Shown here one piece after another: positions 7,299 to 14,959 of a stretch of DNA of 29,555 bases. Location: positions 1 through 29,555 of the forward strand of contig JBKPIY010000051.1 in NCBI GenBank assembly GCA_046730475.1, written 5' to 3'. Below the pieces are notes generated by a model. It was given only the letters and a program-made list of their open reading frames with translations, had not been told where the DNA came from and ran no database searches. Source of the DNA: JBKPIY01 sp046730475. Its GTDB lineage: Bacteria > Actinomycetota > Thermoleophilia > Solirubrobacterales > 70-9. The translations under genes and the position numbers were made by a program. Position 1 is the first letter of the stretch, and each line of letters begins with the position of its first letter.

Positions 7299-8544
7299 TC
7301 CCTCCGTTCGCGGCCCGAGCCGTGTTGTACCTCTTCACCAGCTTGTTGAACTCGGCGAGGTTCGACGTGAACGAATGCCCGCCGCAGCTGTTCGGGTTGA
7401 CCACGTAGAAGAGGTAGTCGACGTGCGCGGGGTGGGCGGCGGCCTCGATCGAGGCCAGTCCGGGGTTGCCGATCGGCGTCGGAGGGAGGCCGACGTGGGT
7501 CCGCGTGTTGTAGGGCGAGTTCGCCTCGAGCTCCGACTCTGTGATCGGATGGGTGTAGTTGCGGAACTCGTAACGGGTGGTGGCATCGATTGCGAGCGGC
7601 TCGCCGCGGCGTAGGCGGTTCCAGATCACCGCCGCCACCACTCGCCGCTCCTTCGGAATCACCACCTCGCGATCGATCATCGAAGCGATCGTGACCACGT
7701 CGTACGGGGTCAGGTTCCCCCTCTTCTTCGCGTACTCGAGGTTCACCTGGGAGAGGTTTTGCCTGAAGGCCTGGAGCTGCTGAGCGACGAGCTCGTCGAC
7801 GGTCTCGCCCGGGTGCACGTCGTAGGTGGCCGGGAACAGGAATCCCTCCAGGTTCGACGGGTGCTTCGGCGCCCCGTACCTGGAGGGGTCGAAGCCCTTG
7901 ACGCGCTTCGACGCTGCCATGTAGTTGCCGCTCACCCCCGCCTTCTCGACCAGCGGCGCGGTTTGGTCGCGCGAGTATCCCTCCGGAAGGACGAGGGTGC
8001 CGGGCGTGGTGGCCTCGCCGGTGATCCGGTCGATCGCGGCCCCGTAGCTCATCCCCTTCGCCATCGGGACGAGGCCGCTGACGATGTCGTCGCCCTTGCC
8101 GGAGAGCCGCAGGCGGATCTCCATCAGGGTGCTGCTGGTGACCACGCCCTTGCGGTCGAGGATGTCCGAGACGGTGCTCGCCGAGGCGCCCTTCGGGATC
8201 ATCACCGGGACGTAGCCGGTGCCCTGGCCGTCGCCCGCGAACGGCTGGAAGAGGGCGACCAGGAACCAGGCGAACAGCAGGCCAACCACGACGGTGACGA
8301 TGGCGACGATCCGCCTGCGCCTGAACCGGCCCCCGCTCACCGCCCGCGGCATCGGCTCCCCCGGGCGGGGAGCCGCCTCGGCGGGTTGCGACCGCGTGCG
8401 CCGCGTCTCGCGCTGGCGCCGGCGCCGATCTCGCTCGAGCGAGACCGGATCGTCCCGGCCGAACTCGTCGGTGTCGGGGGCCGGCTCCCCCGGCTGAGAG
8501 AGATCGCCCTCGGTGTCGAGGAGCGGGTCCTCGCGCTCGCTCAT
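7279..8544 (-). CDS. mltG: Endolytic murein transglycosylase MltG (YceG-like)
   Basis: Cleaves nascent peptidoglycan strands at the membrane and so limits glycan chain length. The 421-residue protein has a long charged cytoplasmic N-terminus (about 1-78), one transmembrane helix (79-100) and an extracytoplasmic catalytic region. The YceG signature is complete: PSNLEGFLFPATYDV (about 229-243), IASMIDREVVIPKER (286-300) with the conserved Glu293, AAVIWNRL, GLPPTPIGNPGLASIEAA and YLFYVVN. The Arg/Asp/Glu-rich cytoplasmic segment is longer than in E. coli MltG. The ATG start overlaps the ruvX TGA (ATGA), implying coupled translation. Confidence 0.95.
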   Translation of the reverse strand: MSEREDPLLDTEGDLSQPGEPAPDTDEFGRDDPVSLERDRRRRQRETRRTRSQPAEAAPRPGEPMPRAVSGGRFRRRRIVAIVTVVVGLLFAWFLVALFQPFAGDGQGTGYVPVMIPKGASASTVSDILDRKGVVTSSTLMEIRLRLSGKGDDIVSGLVPMAKGMSYGAAIDRITGEATTPGTLVLPEGYSRDQTAPLVEKAGVSGNYMAASKRVKGFDPSRYGAPKHPSNLEGFLFPATYDVHPGETVDELVAQQLQAFRQNLSQVNLEYAKKRGNLTPYDVVTIASMIDREVVIPKERRVVAAVIWNRLRRGEPLAIDATTRYEFRNYTHPITESELEANSPYNTRTHVGLPPTPIGNPGLASIEAAAHPAHVDYLFYVVNPNSCGGHSFTSNLAEFNKLVKRYNTARAANGGNAPSNC

Positions 8545-8921
8545 CGCCCTTCCATCGCGCTGAGGTAGGACTCGAGCAGATGGGCGGCGGCGAGCGAGTG
8601 CTCGTCGGCCCGCGCTCCCTCGCGGGCGCTGCGCGCGGCCATCCTCGTCGTCAGGCGCTCGTCGTAGGTGTCGACGGGGACGTCGAGGAGGCGCCCGAGC
8701 TGGGCCGCGAAGGCCGCGCTCACCTGGGCCTGCTCGCCGCGTTCCCCGCTCAGGTTGATCGGAAGGCCGACGACCACCCGCTCCGCCCCCAGCTCGCGGA
8801 CGAGCTCGGCGACCCGCGCCGGGTCGGGCGGCTCGATCGCCGCCAGGGGCCGAACCACGGTGCCGGTCGGATCGGATATCGCGCAGCCACACCGGGCCCC
8901 GCCGTGGTCGAGCGCAAGCAC
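8541..8921 (-). CDS. ruvX: Holliday-junction resolvase-like RuvX / YqgF
   Basis: A YqgF-family RNase H-fold nuclease implicated in recombination and in 16S rRNA 5' processing. Motifs are LALDHGGARCGCAISD at the N-terminus with the first catalytic Asp, RVVVGLPINLSGERG, DERLTTRMA and a C-terminal DEHSLAAAHLLESYL. The start is uncertain. TTG 8927 would add MR and give 128 residues. GTG 8921 gives 126 residues and has TAGCCT 7 bases upstream, so I prefer it. The gene lies just downstream of the opp operon (22-base gap) and directly before mltG. The nearby -10 element would let ruvX-mltG-aroE be expressed independently of opp. Confidence 0.9.
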   Translation of the reverse strand: MLALDHGGARCGCAISDPTGTVVRPLAAIEPPDPARVAELVRELGAERVVVGLPINLSGERGEQAQVSAAFAAQLGRLLDVPVDTYDERLTTRMAARSAREGARADEHSLAAAHLLESYLSAMEGR

Positions 8922-8928
8922 CCGCAAC

Positions 8929-8934
8929 AGGCTA
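8929..8934 (-). promoter_or_regulatory. Candidate -10 element for ruvX
   Basis: TAGCCT on the minus strand, 7 bases before GTG 8921, in the short gap after oppF. Confidence 0.35.
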
Positions 8935-8943
8935 CCCGCGCGG

Positions 8944-10029
8944 TTACGCGGGCGCGCTCAGCGCCTCTGCCCGCTCGGGCAGGGCGTCGCCCGCGGACTC
9001 CGGCGAGAGCTCGGAGATCGAGGCGCTCGACAGTTCCCCCTTCACGTTGCGAGGGTGGTGGCAGGCGGCAATCCGTCCCGACTCGTAGGCGACGAGGGGC
9101 GGCTCGTCCTCGCTGCAGATCGCGGTCGCGTGCGGGCAACGGGTGTGGAAACGGCAGCCCGACGGCGGGTCCACCGGGCTCGGCACGTCCCCCTCGAGCA
9201 CCTGCTGCTGGCGCGCCGCATTCTCCTTCGGATCCGGGATCGGCACCGCCGAGAGGAGCGCCTCGGTGTACGGGTGCACCGGCGCCTGGTAGAGCTGGCT
9301 GGCGGGCGCCAGCTCGACGATCTTGCCGAGGTACATCACCGCGATCCGGTCCGACACGTGCCGGACCACGCCGAGGTCGTGGGCGACGAAGATGTATGTG
9401 AGGCCGAACTCGTCCTGGAGGTCGTCGAGCAGGTTGATGATCTGGGCCTGGATCGAGACGTCGAGCGCGGAGACGGGCTCGTCGGCGACGATCAGCTTGG
9501 GGCGCAGGGCGAGCGCGCGCGCGATCCCTATCCGCTGGCGCTGACCGCCCGAGAACTCGTGTGGGAAGCGGTTCACGTGCTCGGGGTTGAGCCCCACCCG
9601 CTCGAGCAGCTCCTGAACCGTCCTGCGCAGGTCGGACCCGTTGGCGAGGCCGTGCAGCTTGATCGGATCGCCGACGATCTGGCCCACCCGCTTTCGCGGG
9701 TTCAGCGAGGCGAACGGGTCCTGGAAGATCATCTGCATCTGGCGCCGGAGAGGGCGCAGCTCGCGGCGGGAGATGTTTGCGATCTCCCTGCCCTGGAACT
9801 TGACCGAGCCCGAGGTCGGCTCCAGCAGCTGCATCACGGTCCGGCACAGGGTCGACTTCCCGCATCCCGACTCGCCCACCAGCCCGAGCGTCTCCCCCTC
9901 GCGGACCGCGAAGCTGCAGTCGTCGACCGCCCGGACCTGGGCGACCTCCCGGTCGATCAGCACCCCCGACTTGATCGGGAAGTACTTGACGAGGTGGCTC
10001 ACCTCGACCAGGGGCTCGCCGTTGCTCAC
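8944..10029 (-). CDS. oppF: Peptide ABC transporter ATP-binding protein, OppF/DppF type
   Basis: One of the two ATPases of the peptide importer. The protein has 361 residues. It shows Walker A GESGCGKST (52-60), Q-loop MIFQDPFASLNP, signature FSGGQRQRIGIARAL, Walker B LIVADEPVSALD and the H-loop VAHDLG. The C-terminal oligopeptide-transporter domain has the spaced cysteines CRFHTRCPHATAIC plus a later Cys before HHP. In some family members this cluster of cysteines binds an Fe-S cluster. A 40-residue Ser/Glu/Ala-rich tail follows. The GTG start overlaps the oppD TGA (GTGA). It is the last gene of the opp operon. Confidence 0.94.
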   Translation of the reverse strand: MSNGEPLVEVSHLVKYFPIKSGVLIDREVAQVRAVDDCSFAVREGETLGLVGESGCGKSTLCRTVMQLLEPTSGSVKFQGREIANISRRELRPLRRQMQMIFQDPFASLNPRKRVGQIVGDPIKLHGLANGSDLRRTVQELLERVGLNPEHVNRFPHEFSGGQRQRIGIARALALRPKLIVADEPVSALDVSIQAQIINLLDDLQDEFGLTYIFVAHDLGVVRHVSDRIAVMYLGKIVELAPASQLYQAPVHPYTEALLSAVPIPDPKENAARQQQVLEGDVPSPVDPPSGCRFHTRCPHATAICSEDEPPLVAYESGRIAACHHPRNVKGELSSASISELSPESAGDALPERAEALSAPA

Positions 10030-11060
10030 GCCGCCGGCACCTCCAGCCCGATTCCGCCCTCGACCTCGCGCAGCGACCGCTTCTCATCGAGCTGGAGCCA
10101 GCAGCGATCCAGATGCCCCGGCGCCTCGGCGATTTTCGGCTCCAGCGGCGGCACCTTCGGACAGCGGTCGAAGGCGTGGGGGCAGCGCGGCCTGAAGTGG
10201 CAGCCCGTGGGCGGGTTCAGCAGCGACGGCGGCAGGCCCCGGATCTGCGGCAGCCGCTCAGGGCGGGGCCGGTCGAGGCGGGTGAGCGAGCCCATTAGCC
10301 CCCACGTATAGGGGTGCTGGGGGTCATAGAAGATCTCGTCCAGGGTGCCCTGCTCGACCACCCGCCCGGCGTACATCACCAGCACCCGTTCGGCGATCTC
10401 CGCCACCACCCCGAGGTCGTGGGTGATCAGGATCACCGACAGGTCGTGCTCGCGGTTGAGCTCGTCGAGCAGCCGGAGGATCTGGGCCTGGATGGTGACG
10501 TCGAGCGCCGTCGAGGGCTCGTCGGCGATCAGGATCGAGGGCTCGAGCGCGAGCGCCATCGCGATCATCGCCCGCTGGCGCATCCCGCCCGAGTACTCGA
10601 ACGGGTAGCCGTCGAAGCGCTTGGCGGCCTCGGGGATCCCGACCGAGGCGAGCGCCTCGATCGCCCGATCCCGCGCCTGGTCCTTGCCGACGTCGCGGTG
10701 AGCCCGGATCGCCTCGACGATCTGACTGCCGACCTTCTGGACCGGGTTGAAGGAAGACATCGGGTCCTGGAAGATCATCGCGATCCCGTCTCCCCGGATC
10801 TTGCGCAGCTGCTCGTCGCCGGCGGTGATCAGCTCGTCGCCCTGATAGCGCGCCGAGCCCTCGATCCGGGCGTTCTTGCCGCGGGTGAGCCCGATCAGGC
10901 TCATCGCCGTCACCGACTTGCCGCACCCGGACTCCCCCACGATCGCCAGCACCTCGCCCCGGTCGAGGTGGAAGGAGACGCCGTCCACGGCCTGGACGAT
11001 TCCCTCTTCGGTGGCGAAGCGGACCCGGAGGTCCTCGACCTCGAGCAGTCGCTCGGCCAT
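10026..11060 (-). CDS. oppD: Peptide ABC transporter ATP-binding protein, OppD/DppD type
   Basis: The other ATPase of the importer, 344 residues. It shows Walker A GESGCGKS (residues about 41-48), MIFQDPMSSFNP, signature YSGGMRQRAMIAMAL, Walker B LIADEPSTALD and H-loop ITHDLG. The C-terminal domain again carries the conserved cysteine set (CHFRPRCPHAFDRC and a later Cys). The start ATG overlaps the stop of oppB as TGATG, and the stop overlaps the oppF start as GTGA, so the ATPases are translationally coupled to the permeases. The GMRQR signature and TALD Walker B fit OppD rather than OppF. Confidence 0.94.
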   Translation of the reverse strand: MAERLLEVEDLRVRFATEEGIVQAVDGVSFHLDRGEVLAIVGESGCGKSVTAMSLIGLTRGKNARIEGSARYQGDELITAGDEQLRKIRGDGIAMIFQDPMSSFNPVQKVGSQIVEAIRAHRDVGKDQARDRAIEALASVGIPEAAKRFDGYPFEYSGGMRQRAMIAMALALEPSILIADEPSTALDVTIQAQILRLLDELNREHDLSVILITHDLGVVAEIAERVLVMYAGRVVEQGTLDEIFYDPQHPYTWGLMGSLTRLDRPRPERLPQIRGLPPSLLNPPTGCHFRPRCPHAFDRCPKVPPLEPKIAEAPGHLDRCWLQLDEKRSLREVEGGIGLEVPAA

Positions 11061-12010
11061 CAGCCGGTCAGCCTGATCCTCGGGTCGAGGATCGCGTAGA
11101 TCACGTCGACGACCGCGCTCAACAGGACGACGAAGAAGGCGCCGAACATCGTGATCACGAGCACCGGCGGAACGTCGAGCCCACCGATCGCGGTGGCCGC
11201 GTACTGCCCCACCCCCTGGAGGTTGAAGACGGATTCGGTGAGGATGGCGCCGCCGCCGATCACCGCCGCGAAGTCGAGCCCCCACAGCGAGACGACCGGG
11301 ATCAGCGAGTTGCGAAGCACGTGCCGGATCATCACCCGCCGCTCGGTCAGCCCCTTCGCCCGAGCGGTGCGGACGTAGTCCTCGTTGATCGTGTCGAGGA
11401 TGTTTCCCCGTAGAACGCGCGAGTAGAAGCCGATGAACAGGACCGAGAGGGCGAACCAGGGGAGCAGCAGATGGGTGAACCATCCCCACGGGTCCTGGGT
11501 GAGGGGCACGTATCCCCCGTTGGGGAAGATGGTCACCTTGTAGGCGAACAGGTACAGGAGGAGCGCCCCGATCAGGAACACCGGCGTCGAGACGCCGACC
11601 AGGGCTAACACCGTCAAGGCGCGATCGGTGAACCTCCCCGCGGTGACCGCGCTTATCAGCCCGAACAGGATCCCGAAGAAGAGCCAGATCACCCCCGCCC
11701 CGATCGCCAGCGACAGGGTGGCCGGAAGGTCGCGCTTGATCTCGTCGACCACGTTGACCTGTTGGGAGTAGGAGATCACGGTGCCGGTGAAGATCTTCTT
11801 CATCGTGATCCCGTACTGCTCGTAGATCGGCTTGTCGAACCCCCACTGCTTCGCCACCGCGGCCCGGGTCTCGGGGGTCGAGGTGCGGCCCGCGAGCCTC
11901 ACCGCCGGGTCGCCGTTCGGGATCGCCTGGAAGATCAGGAAGGTGAGGACGGAGATCGCGAAAAGGACCGCCATCATCGAGAAGAAGCGGCGGACGATGA
12001 AGCGGGCCAT
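11060..12010 (-). CDS. oppB: Peptide ABC transporter permease, OppB/DppB type
   Basis: An inner-membrane permease of 316 residues. It has the OppB-type N-terminus (ARFIVRRFFSMMAVLFAISV) and about six hydrophobic segments. The cytoplasmic EAA loop that contacts the ATPases reads YVRTARAKGLTERRVMIRHV. The product ends at the ILDPRIRLTG motif typical of the family. Its ATG overlaps the oppC stop (TGATG) and its stop overlaps the oppD start in the same way. The permease order here is C before B, the reverse of the textbook oppABCDF order. Confidence 0.94.
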   Translation of the reverse strand: MARFIVRRFFSMMAVLFAISVLTFLIFQAIPNGDPAVRLAGRTSTPETRAAVAKQWGFDKPIYEQYGITMKKIFTGTVISYSQQVNVVDEIKRDLPATLSLAIGAGVIWLFFGILFGLISAVTAGRFTDRALTVLALVGVSTPVFLIGALLLYLFAYKVTIFPNGGYVPLTQDPWGWFTHLLLPWFALSVLFIGFYSRVLRGNILDTINEDYVRTARAKGLTERRVMIRHVLRNSLIPVVSLWGLDFAAVIGGGAILTESVFNLQGVGQYAATAIGGLDVPPVLVITMFGAFFVVLLSAVVDVIYAILDPRIRLTG

Positions 12011-13050
12011 CAGTGCTCGATCCTCACCTCGGCCCGCGGGTCGAGGGCGTCGCGGACGCCGTCACCGAAGACGTTGATCCCAAGCACCGCGAGCACCAGC
12101 ATCCCCCCCGGCACCAGGGTCAGGTGCATGGCGGTCGGGATCAGCCGGATCCCGTCCCCGATCATCGTCCCCCAGGAGGGATTCGGCGGCTGGACGCCGG
12201 CGCCGAGGTAGGAGAGGGCCGCCTCGAGCAGGATCGCGTTGGCGATCATCAGCGGGATGAAGACGATGATGCTCGAGGCGACGTTGGGGAGGATCTCGGT
12301 GAACATGATCCGCACATCGCCCTTGCCCTGGGCCTTGGCCGCCTCGACGAACTCCTTCTCCCTGAGGCCGAGCACCTGCCCCCGCAGGGGCTTGGCCATG
12401 TAGGGCACGTAGACGACCCCGATGATCAGCGCCGGGACCATCAGCGAGTTCCCGTGGATCGTGACGAACCCAAGATCGAGGCCGCCGAGCGCCAGCGCCG
12501 TTCCCAGCGCGATCCCGAGCAGGACCACGGGATACGCCCAGATCAGGTCCATCGCCCGGGACAGGACCCCGTCGGTGACCCCGCGGAAGTAGCCCGCGGA
12601 GAGGGCGATGACCGTCGCCAGGATCACGCTGATCAGGGTGGCGATGAACCCGACCTCGAGGGAGTTGCGCCCGCCGTAGAGCAGCCGCACCGCGACGTCG
12701 CGGCCGTTGGAGTCGGCGCCGAGGAAGAACTTTTTCCCCCAGGTGGGCCCGATCGGGATCCCTCCGGGCGAGAGGACGTCCTTGCCGTCGACCCTGTCGG
12801 TGATGTGGTTGGCGCTCGGGGTGGTGTGGGCGACGTGGTCGGCGTACAGCGGCGCCGCTAGGCACGCCAGCACGATCACCAGGAACATCGCACCGAAGGC
12901 GAGGGCGACCTTGTTGCGCTTCAGCCGCCTGTAGGCGAGCTTGTAGGGGCCGACACCGGCCATCCCCTCGACCGCGGTCGCGCCGAGGGGCTCCCCCGGC
13001 TCGAGGGCGATTGGCCGTCCGGCGGTCGGTGCAGTCGGATCTATCGCCAT
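12010..13050 (-). CDS. oppC: Peptide ABC transporter permease, OppC/DppC type
   Basis: The second permease, 346 residues. It has an OppC_N-type start (YKLAYRRLKRNKVALAFGAM), about six membrane segments, an extracytoplasmic loop after the first helix (about residues 75-120) and the EAA loop FVEAAKAQGKGDVRIMFTE. It ends with the typical GDGVRDALDPR motif. The ATG at 13050 has GGAG about 6 bases upstream. An upstream in-frame start at 13089 lacks such support and would sit nearer the hairpin. It is separated from oppA by about 106 bases that hold a strong stem-loop. Confidence 0.94.
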   Translation of the reverse strand: MAIDPTAPTAGRPIALEPGEPLGATAVEGMAGVGPYKLAYRRLKRNKVALAFGAMFLVIVLACLAAPLYADHVAHTTPSANHITDRVDGKDVLSPGGIPIGPTWGKKFFLGADSNGRDVAVRLLYGGRNSLEVGFIATLISVILATVIALSAGYFRGVTDGVLSRAMDLIWAYPVVLLGIALGTALALGGLDLGFVTIHGNSLMVPALIIGVVYVPYMAKPLRGQVLGLREKEFVEAAKAQGKGDVRIMFTEILPNVASSIIVFIPLMIANAILLEAALSYLGAGVQPPNPSWGTMIGDGIRLIPTAMHLTLVPGGMLVLAVLGINVFGDGVRDALDPRAEVRIEH

Positions 13051-13112
13051 CCCTGGCTCCAGACTAAATCCGGCGCTTGTCCGGGTCAACCATCACTTCG
13101 GTTTTTTTGGAT

Positions 13113-13140
13113 CGAGGGGGCGCCTCGCGGCGCCCCCTCG
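13113..13140 (-). promoter_or_regulatory. Stem-loop between oppA and oppC (12-bp stem, 4-base loop)
   Basis: CGAGGGGGCGCC pairs perfectly with GGCGCCCCCTCG around a 4-base loop, starting 16 bases after the oppA stop. In the direction of transcription an A-run, not a T-run, follows. It therefore looks like a 3'-stabilising or partial-termination hairpin that lets the binding protein be made in excess over the permeases, rather than a full intrinsic terminator. Confidence 0.6.
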
Positions 13141-13156
13141 GTCAACGTCGTTTGTC

Positions 13157-14803
13157 CTACTTCAGCGACCAGGTCGTCCAGTCGTTCACCCCAGCGACCG
13201 GGCTGAACACCGCCGAGTCGAAGTTCAGCCTATCGCTGAAGAACCTCGGGAACGACTCGGCGCCGTACACGACCACGTAGGCCTTCTTCGCCGTGTACTC
13301 GTCGAGCGCGGTCCACTCGTTGGCGACCGAGTCGAGCTGCGTCGCCGGGACCGGGTTCAGCTTGGCCAACTCGCTCTGGATGTGCGGGTCGTTGACCTTG
13401 CTGAAGTTCTCGTTGTTGACGGGCTGGATGCTGTCGGCGTTCATCAGCAGGTAGAAGTCCGACGGGTTCGGGAAGTCCAGGACCCAGTCGGCGAATCCGG
13501 TCTGCGGATCGGTCTTGGCGTTCCCGATTGTCGGGAAGTAAACGGTGTCCGAGATCAGCTTCGGCGTCGCGTGGTAGCCGATCTTGTTGAGCAGGTCGGT
13601 GTAGTAGTTGACGTACTGCGTCCGCGGGGCGCGCAGCTCGCCCCAGACGGTGACGTCCTGACCGGCCGTCCCCGACTGCTGGACCATCTGCTTCGCCTTG
13701 TTGATATCGCCGTGCGCGTTCGCGTCCCCGTAGGGGCACGGCGAGGTCGGGTGCCCGACGATCCCATCCGGCAGGAAGTAGCAGTCCGGCGTCAGGAACC
13801 CGCTGGCGAGGCGCGACATCGCCGGCCGGTCGATGGCGGTGTTGACCGCCTGGCGCGCCAGGAGGTTGTTGAACGGCGGCTTGGTGACGTTCATGAAGAA
13901 GTAGAACGTCGACGGGATCGGCTCCCGCGCGAACCGGTCCGACGCCTGCGACTCGATCTGCGGCAGGATCGAGGGCGGCAGGGTGTCGCCGGTGTCGAAC
14001 ACGTCGGCCTGGTTGTTCAGGACCATCTGGGCCTCGGTCTGCGTGTTCGACTGGATCTTGACGTCGATCTTGTCGAGGCTCCCCGTCGGGATGTCGGGGA
14101 TGTTCAGGCTCGCGAACTTCGGGTTCTTGACCATCGTCCAGCCCCGGTTCGGAACTACGTCGGTGATCATGTATGGACCGACACCGGGCGGCGGGTGGGT
14201 GGTGAGGTTGGTCATCGGCGTCCCGCTCGGGACCAGGCCGACATTGGGGAAGGCGAGCACGTTCGGGAACGCCCCGTAGGGCTCCGTCAGGTGGATCGTG
14301 ATCTTGCCCGTCGAGTCATCGGTCTGGATCCCAGAGATGTCGTTGGACTTACCGGCGTCGTAGTCCGCGGCGCCCTCGATGTAGTTGGTCAGGAAGGACT
14401 TGCCGCCCCAGTTGACCTTGATCGTCCGCTCGACCGTGTACTTGAAGTCGGAGGCCTTCACGGGCTGCCCGTTCGAGTAGACGAGGCCCTTGCGAAGGGT
14501 GAGGGTATAGGTCTTGCCGTCGCTGGAGGCGGTCGGCAGGGCGGTCGCGAGGCCGGGGATCAGCTCGGTGCCGGCCGGGGCGTTCTCGTGCCTATAGGTG
14601 AGCAGAGGCGTATAGGAGATCCAGGTCGCCTCATACCCCTGGGTCGTGTAGCTCTCGCCCGGATCGAGGTAGTCGGGAGCCGTCCCCATCAGGACGGTGA
14701 CCGTCCCGCCCGAGGTCGTTCCCCCTCCGCCGCATGCAACCAACGCGACGGATCCGACGGCCGCAGCCATCCCTACCACGACAACCTTCATCAGCTTGCT
14801 CAC
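13157..14803 (-). CDS. oppA: Peptide/solute-binding lipoprotein, SBP family 5 (OppA-like)
   Basis: The extracellular substrate receptor of the importer, 548 residues. It has a lipoprotein signal peptide: basic start, hydrophobic stretch and lipobox LVAC with Cys24, followed by a Gly/Thr linker. The family-5 fold shows LDPGESYTTQGYEATW, a KTYTLTLRKGLVYSNGQPV motif, GVGPYMITD, a MNVTKPPFNN stretch and AVNTAIDR. The ligand may be oligopeptides or another class-C SBP substrate and cannot be read from sequence. The GTG start has AGAGG 6 bases upstream. An ATG four codons later is less well placed. It heads the opp operon and is followed by the stem-loop at 13113-13140. Confidence 0.94.
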   Translation of the reverse strand: MSKLMKVVVVGMAAAVGSVALVACGGGGTTSGGTVTVLMGTAPDYLDPGESYTTQGYEATWISYTPLLTYRHENAPAGTELIPGLATALPTASSDGKTYTLTLRKGLVYSNGQPVKASDFKYTVERTIKVNWGGKSFLTNYIEGAADYDAGKSNDISGIQTDDSTGKITIHLTEPYGAFPNVLAFPNVGLVPSGTPMTNLTTHPPPGVGPYMITDVVPNRGWTMVKNPKFASLNIPDIPTGSLDKIDVKIQSNTQTEAQMVLNNQADVFDTGDTLPPSILPQIESQASDRFAREPIPSTFYFFMNVTKPPFNNLLARQAVNTAIDRPAMSRLASGFLTPDCYFLPDGIVGHPTSPCPYGDANAHGDINKAKQMVQQSGTAGQDVTVWGELRAPRTQYVNYYTDLLNKIGYHATPKLISDTVYFPTIGNAKTDPQTGFADWVLDFPNPSDFYLLMNADSIQPVNNENFSKVNDPHIQSELAKLNPVPATQLDSVANEWTALDEYTAKKAYVVVYGAESFPRFFSDRLNFDSAVFSPVAGVNDWTTWSLK

Positions 14804-14922
14804 GCTTGCCTCTCTCCTCTCGATGAACGGTCAGCCACCCGGAACCAATATCACTCCGGCGTCTTCCGCGTCGCACCAACTCCCCCTGGGCGCTTCCTTG
14901 CACCCCCCGTCGTCGAGCGCTT

Positions 14923-14932
14923 GATTGCAATC
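14923..14932. promoter_or_regulatory. Palindrome GATTGCAATC upstream of oppA
   Basis: A perfect 10-base palindrome in the 156-base gap between alaS and oppA, about 120 bases before the oppA start. It could be a regulator-binding site. No convincing -35/-10 pair was found in this gap. A short inverted repeat, CGGGTA-GTTC-TACCCG (14951-14966), overlaps the alaS stop codon. Confidence 0.25.
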
Positions 14933-14959
14933 GTCTTGCTTCCCCACTTCCGGGTAGTT

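Noticed and set aside
14804..14959. Sigma-70-type promoter for oppA (TTGGTG ... TGATAT)
   Set aside because: The spacing is about 20 bases and the match is poor, so no promoter was assigned.
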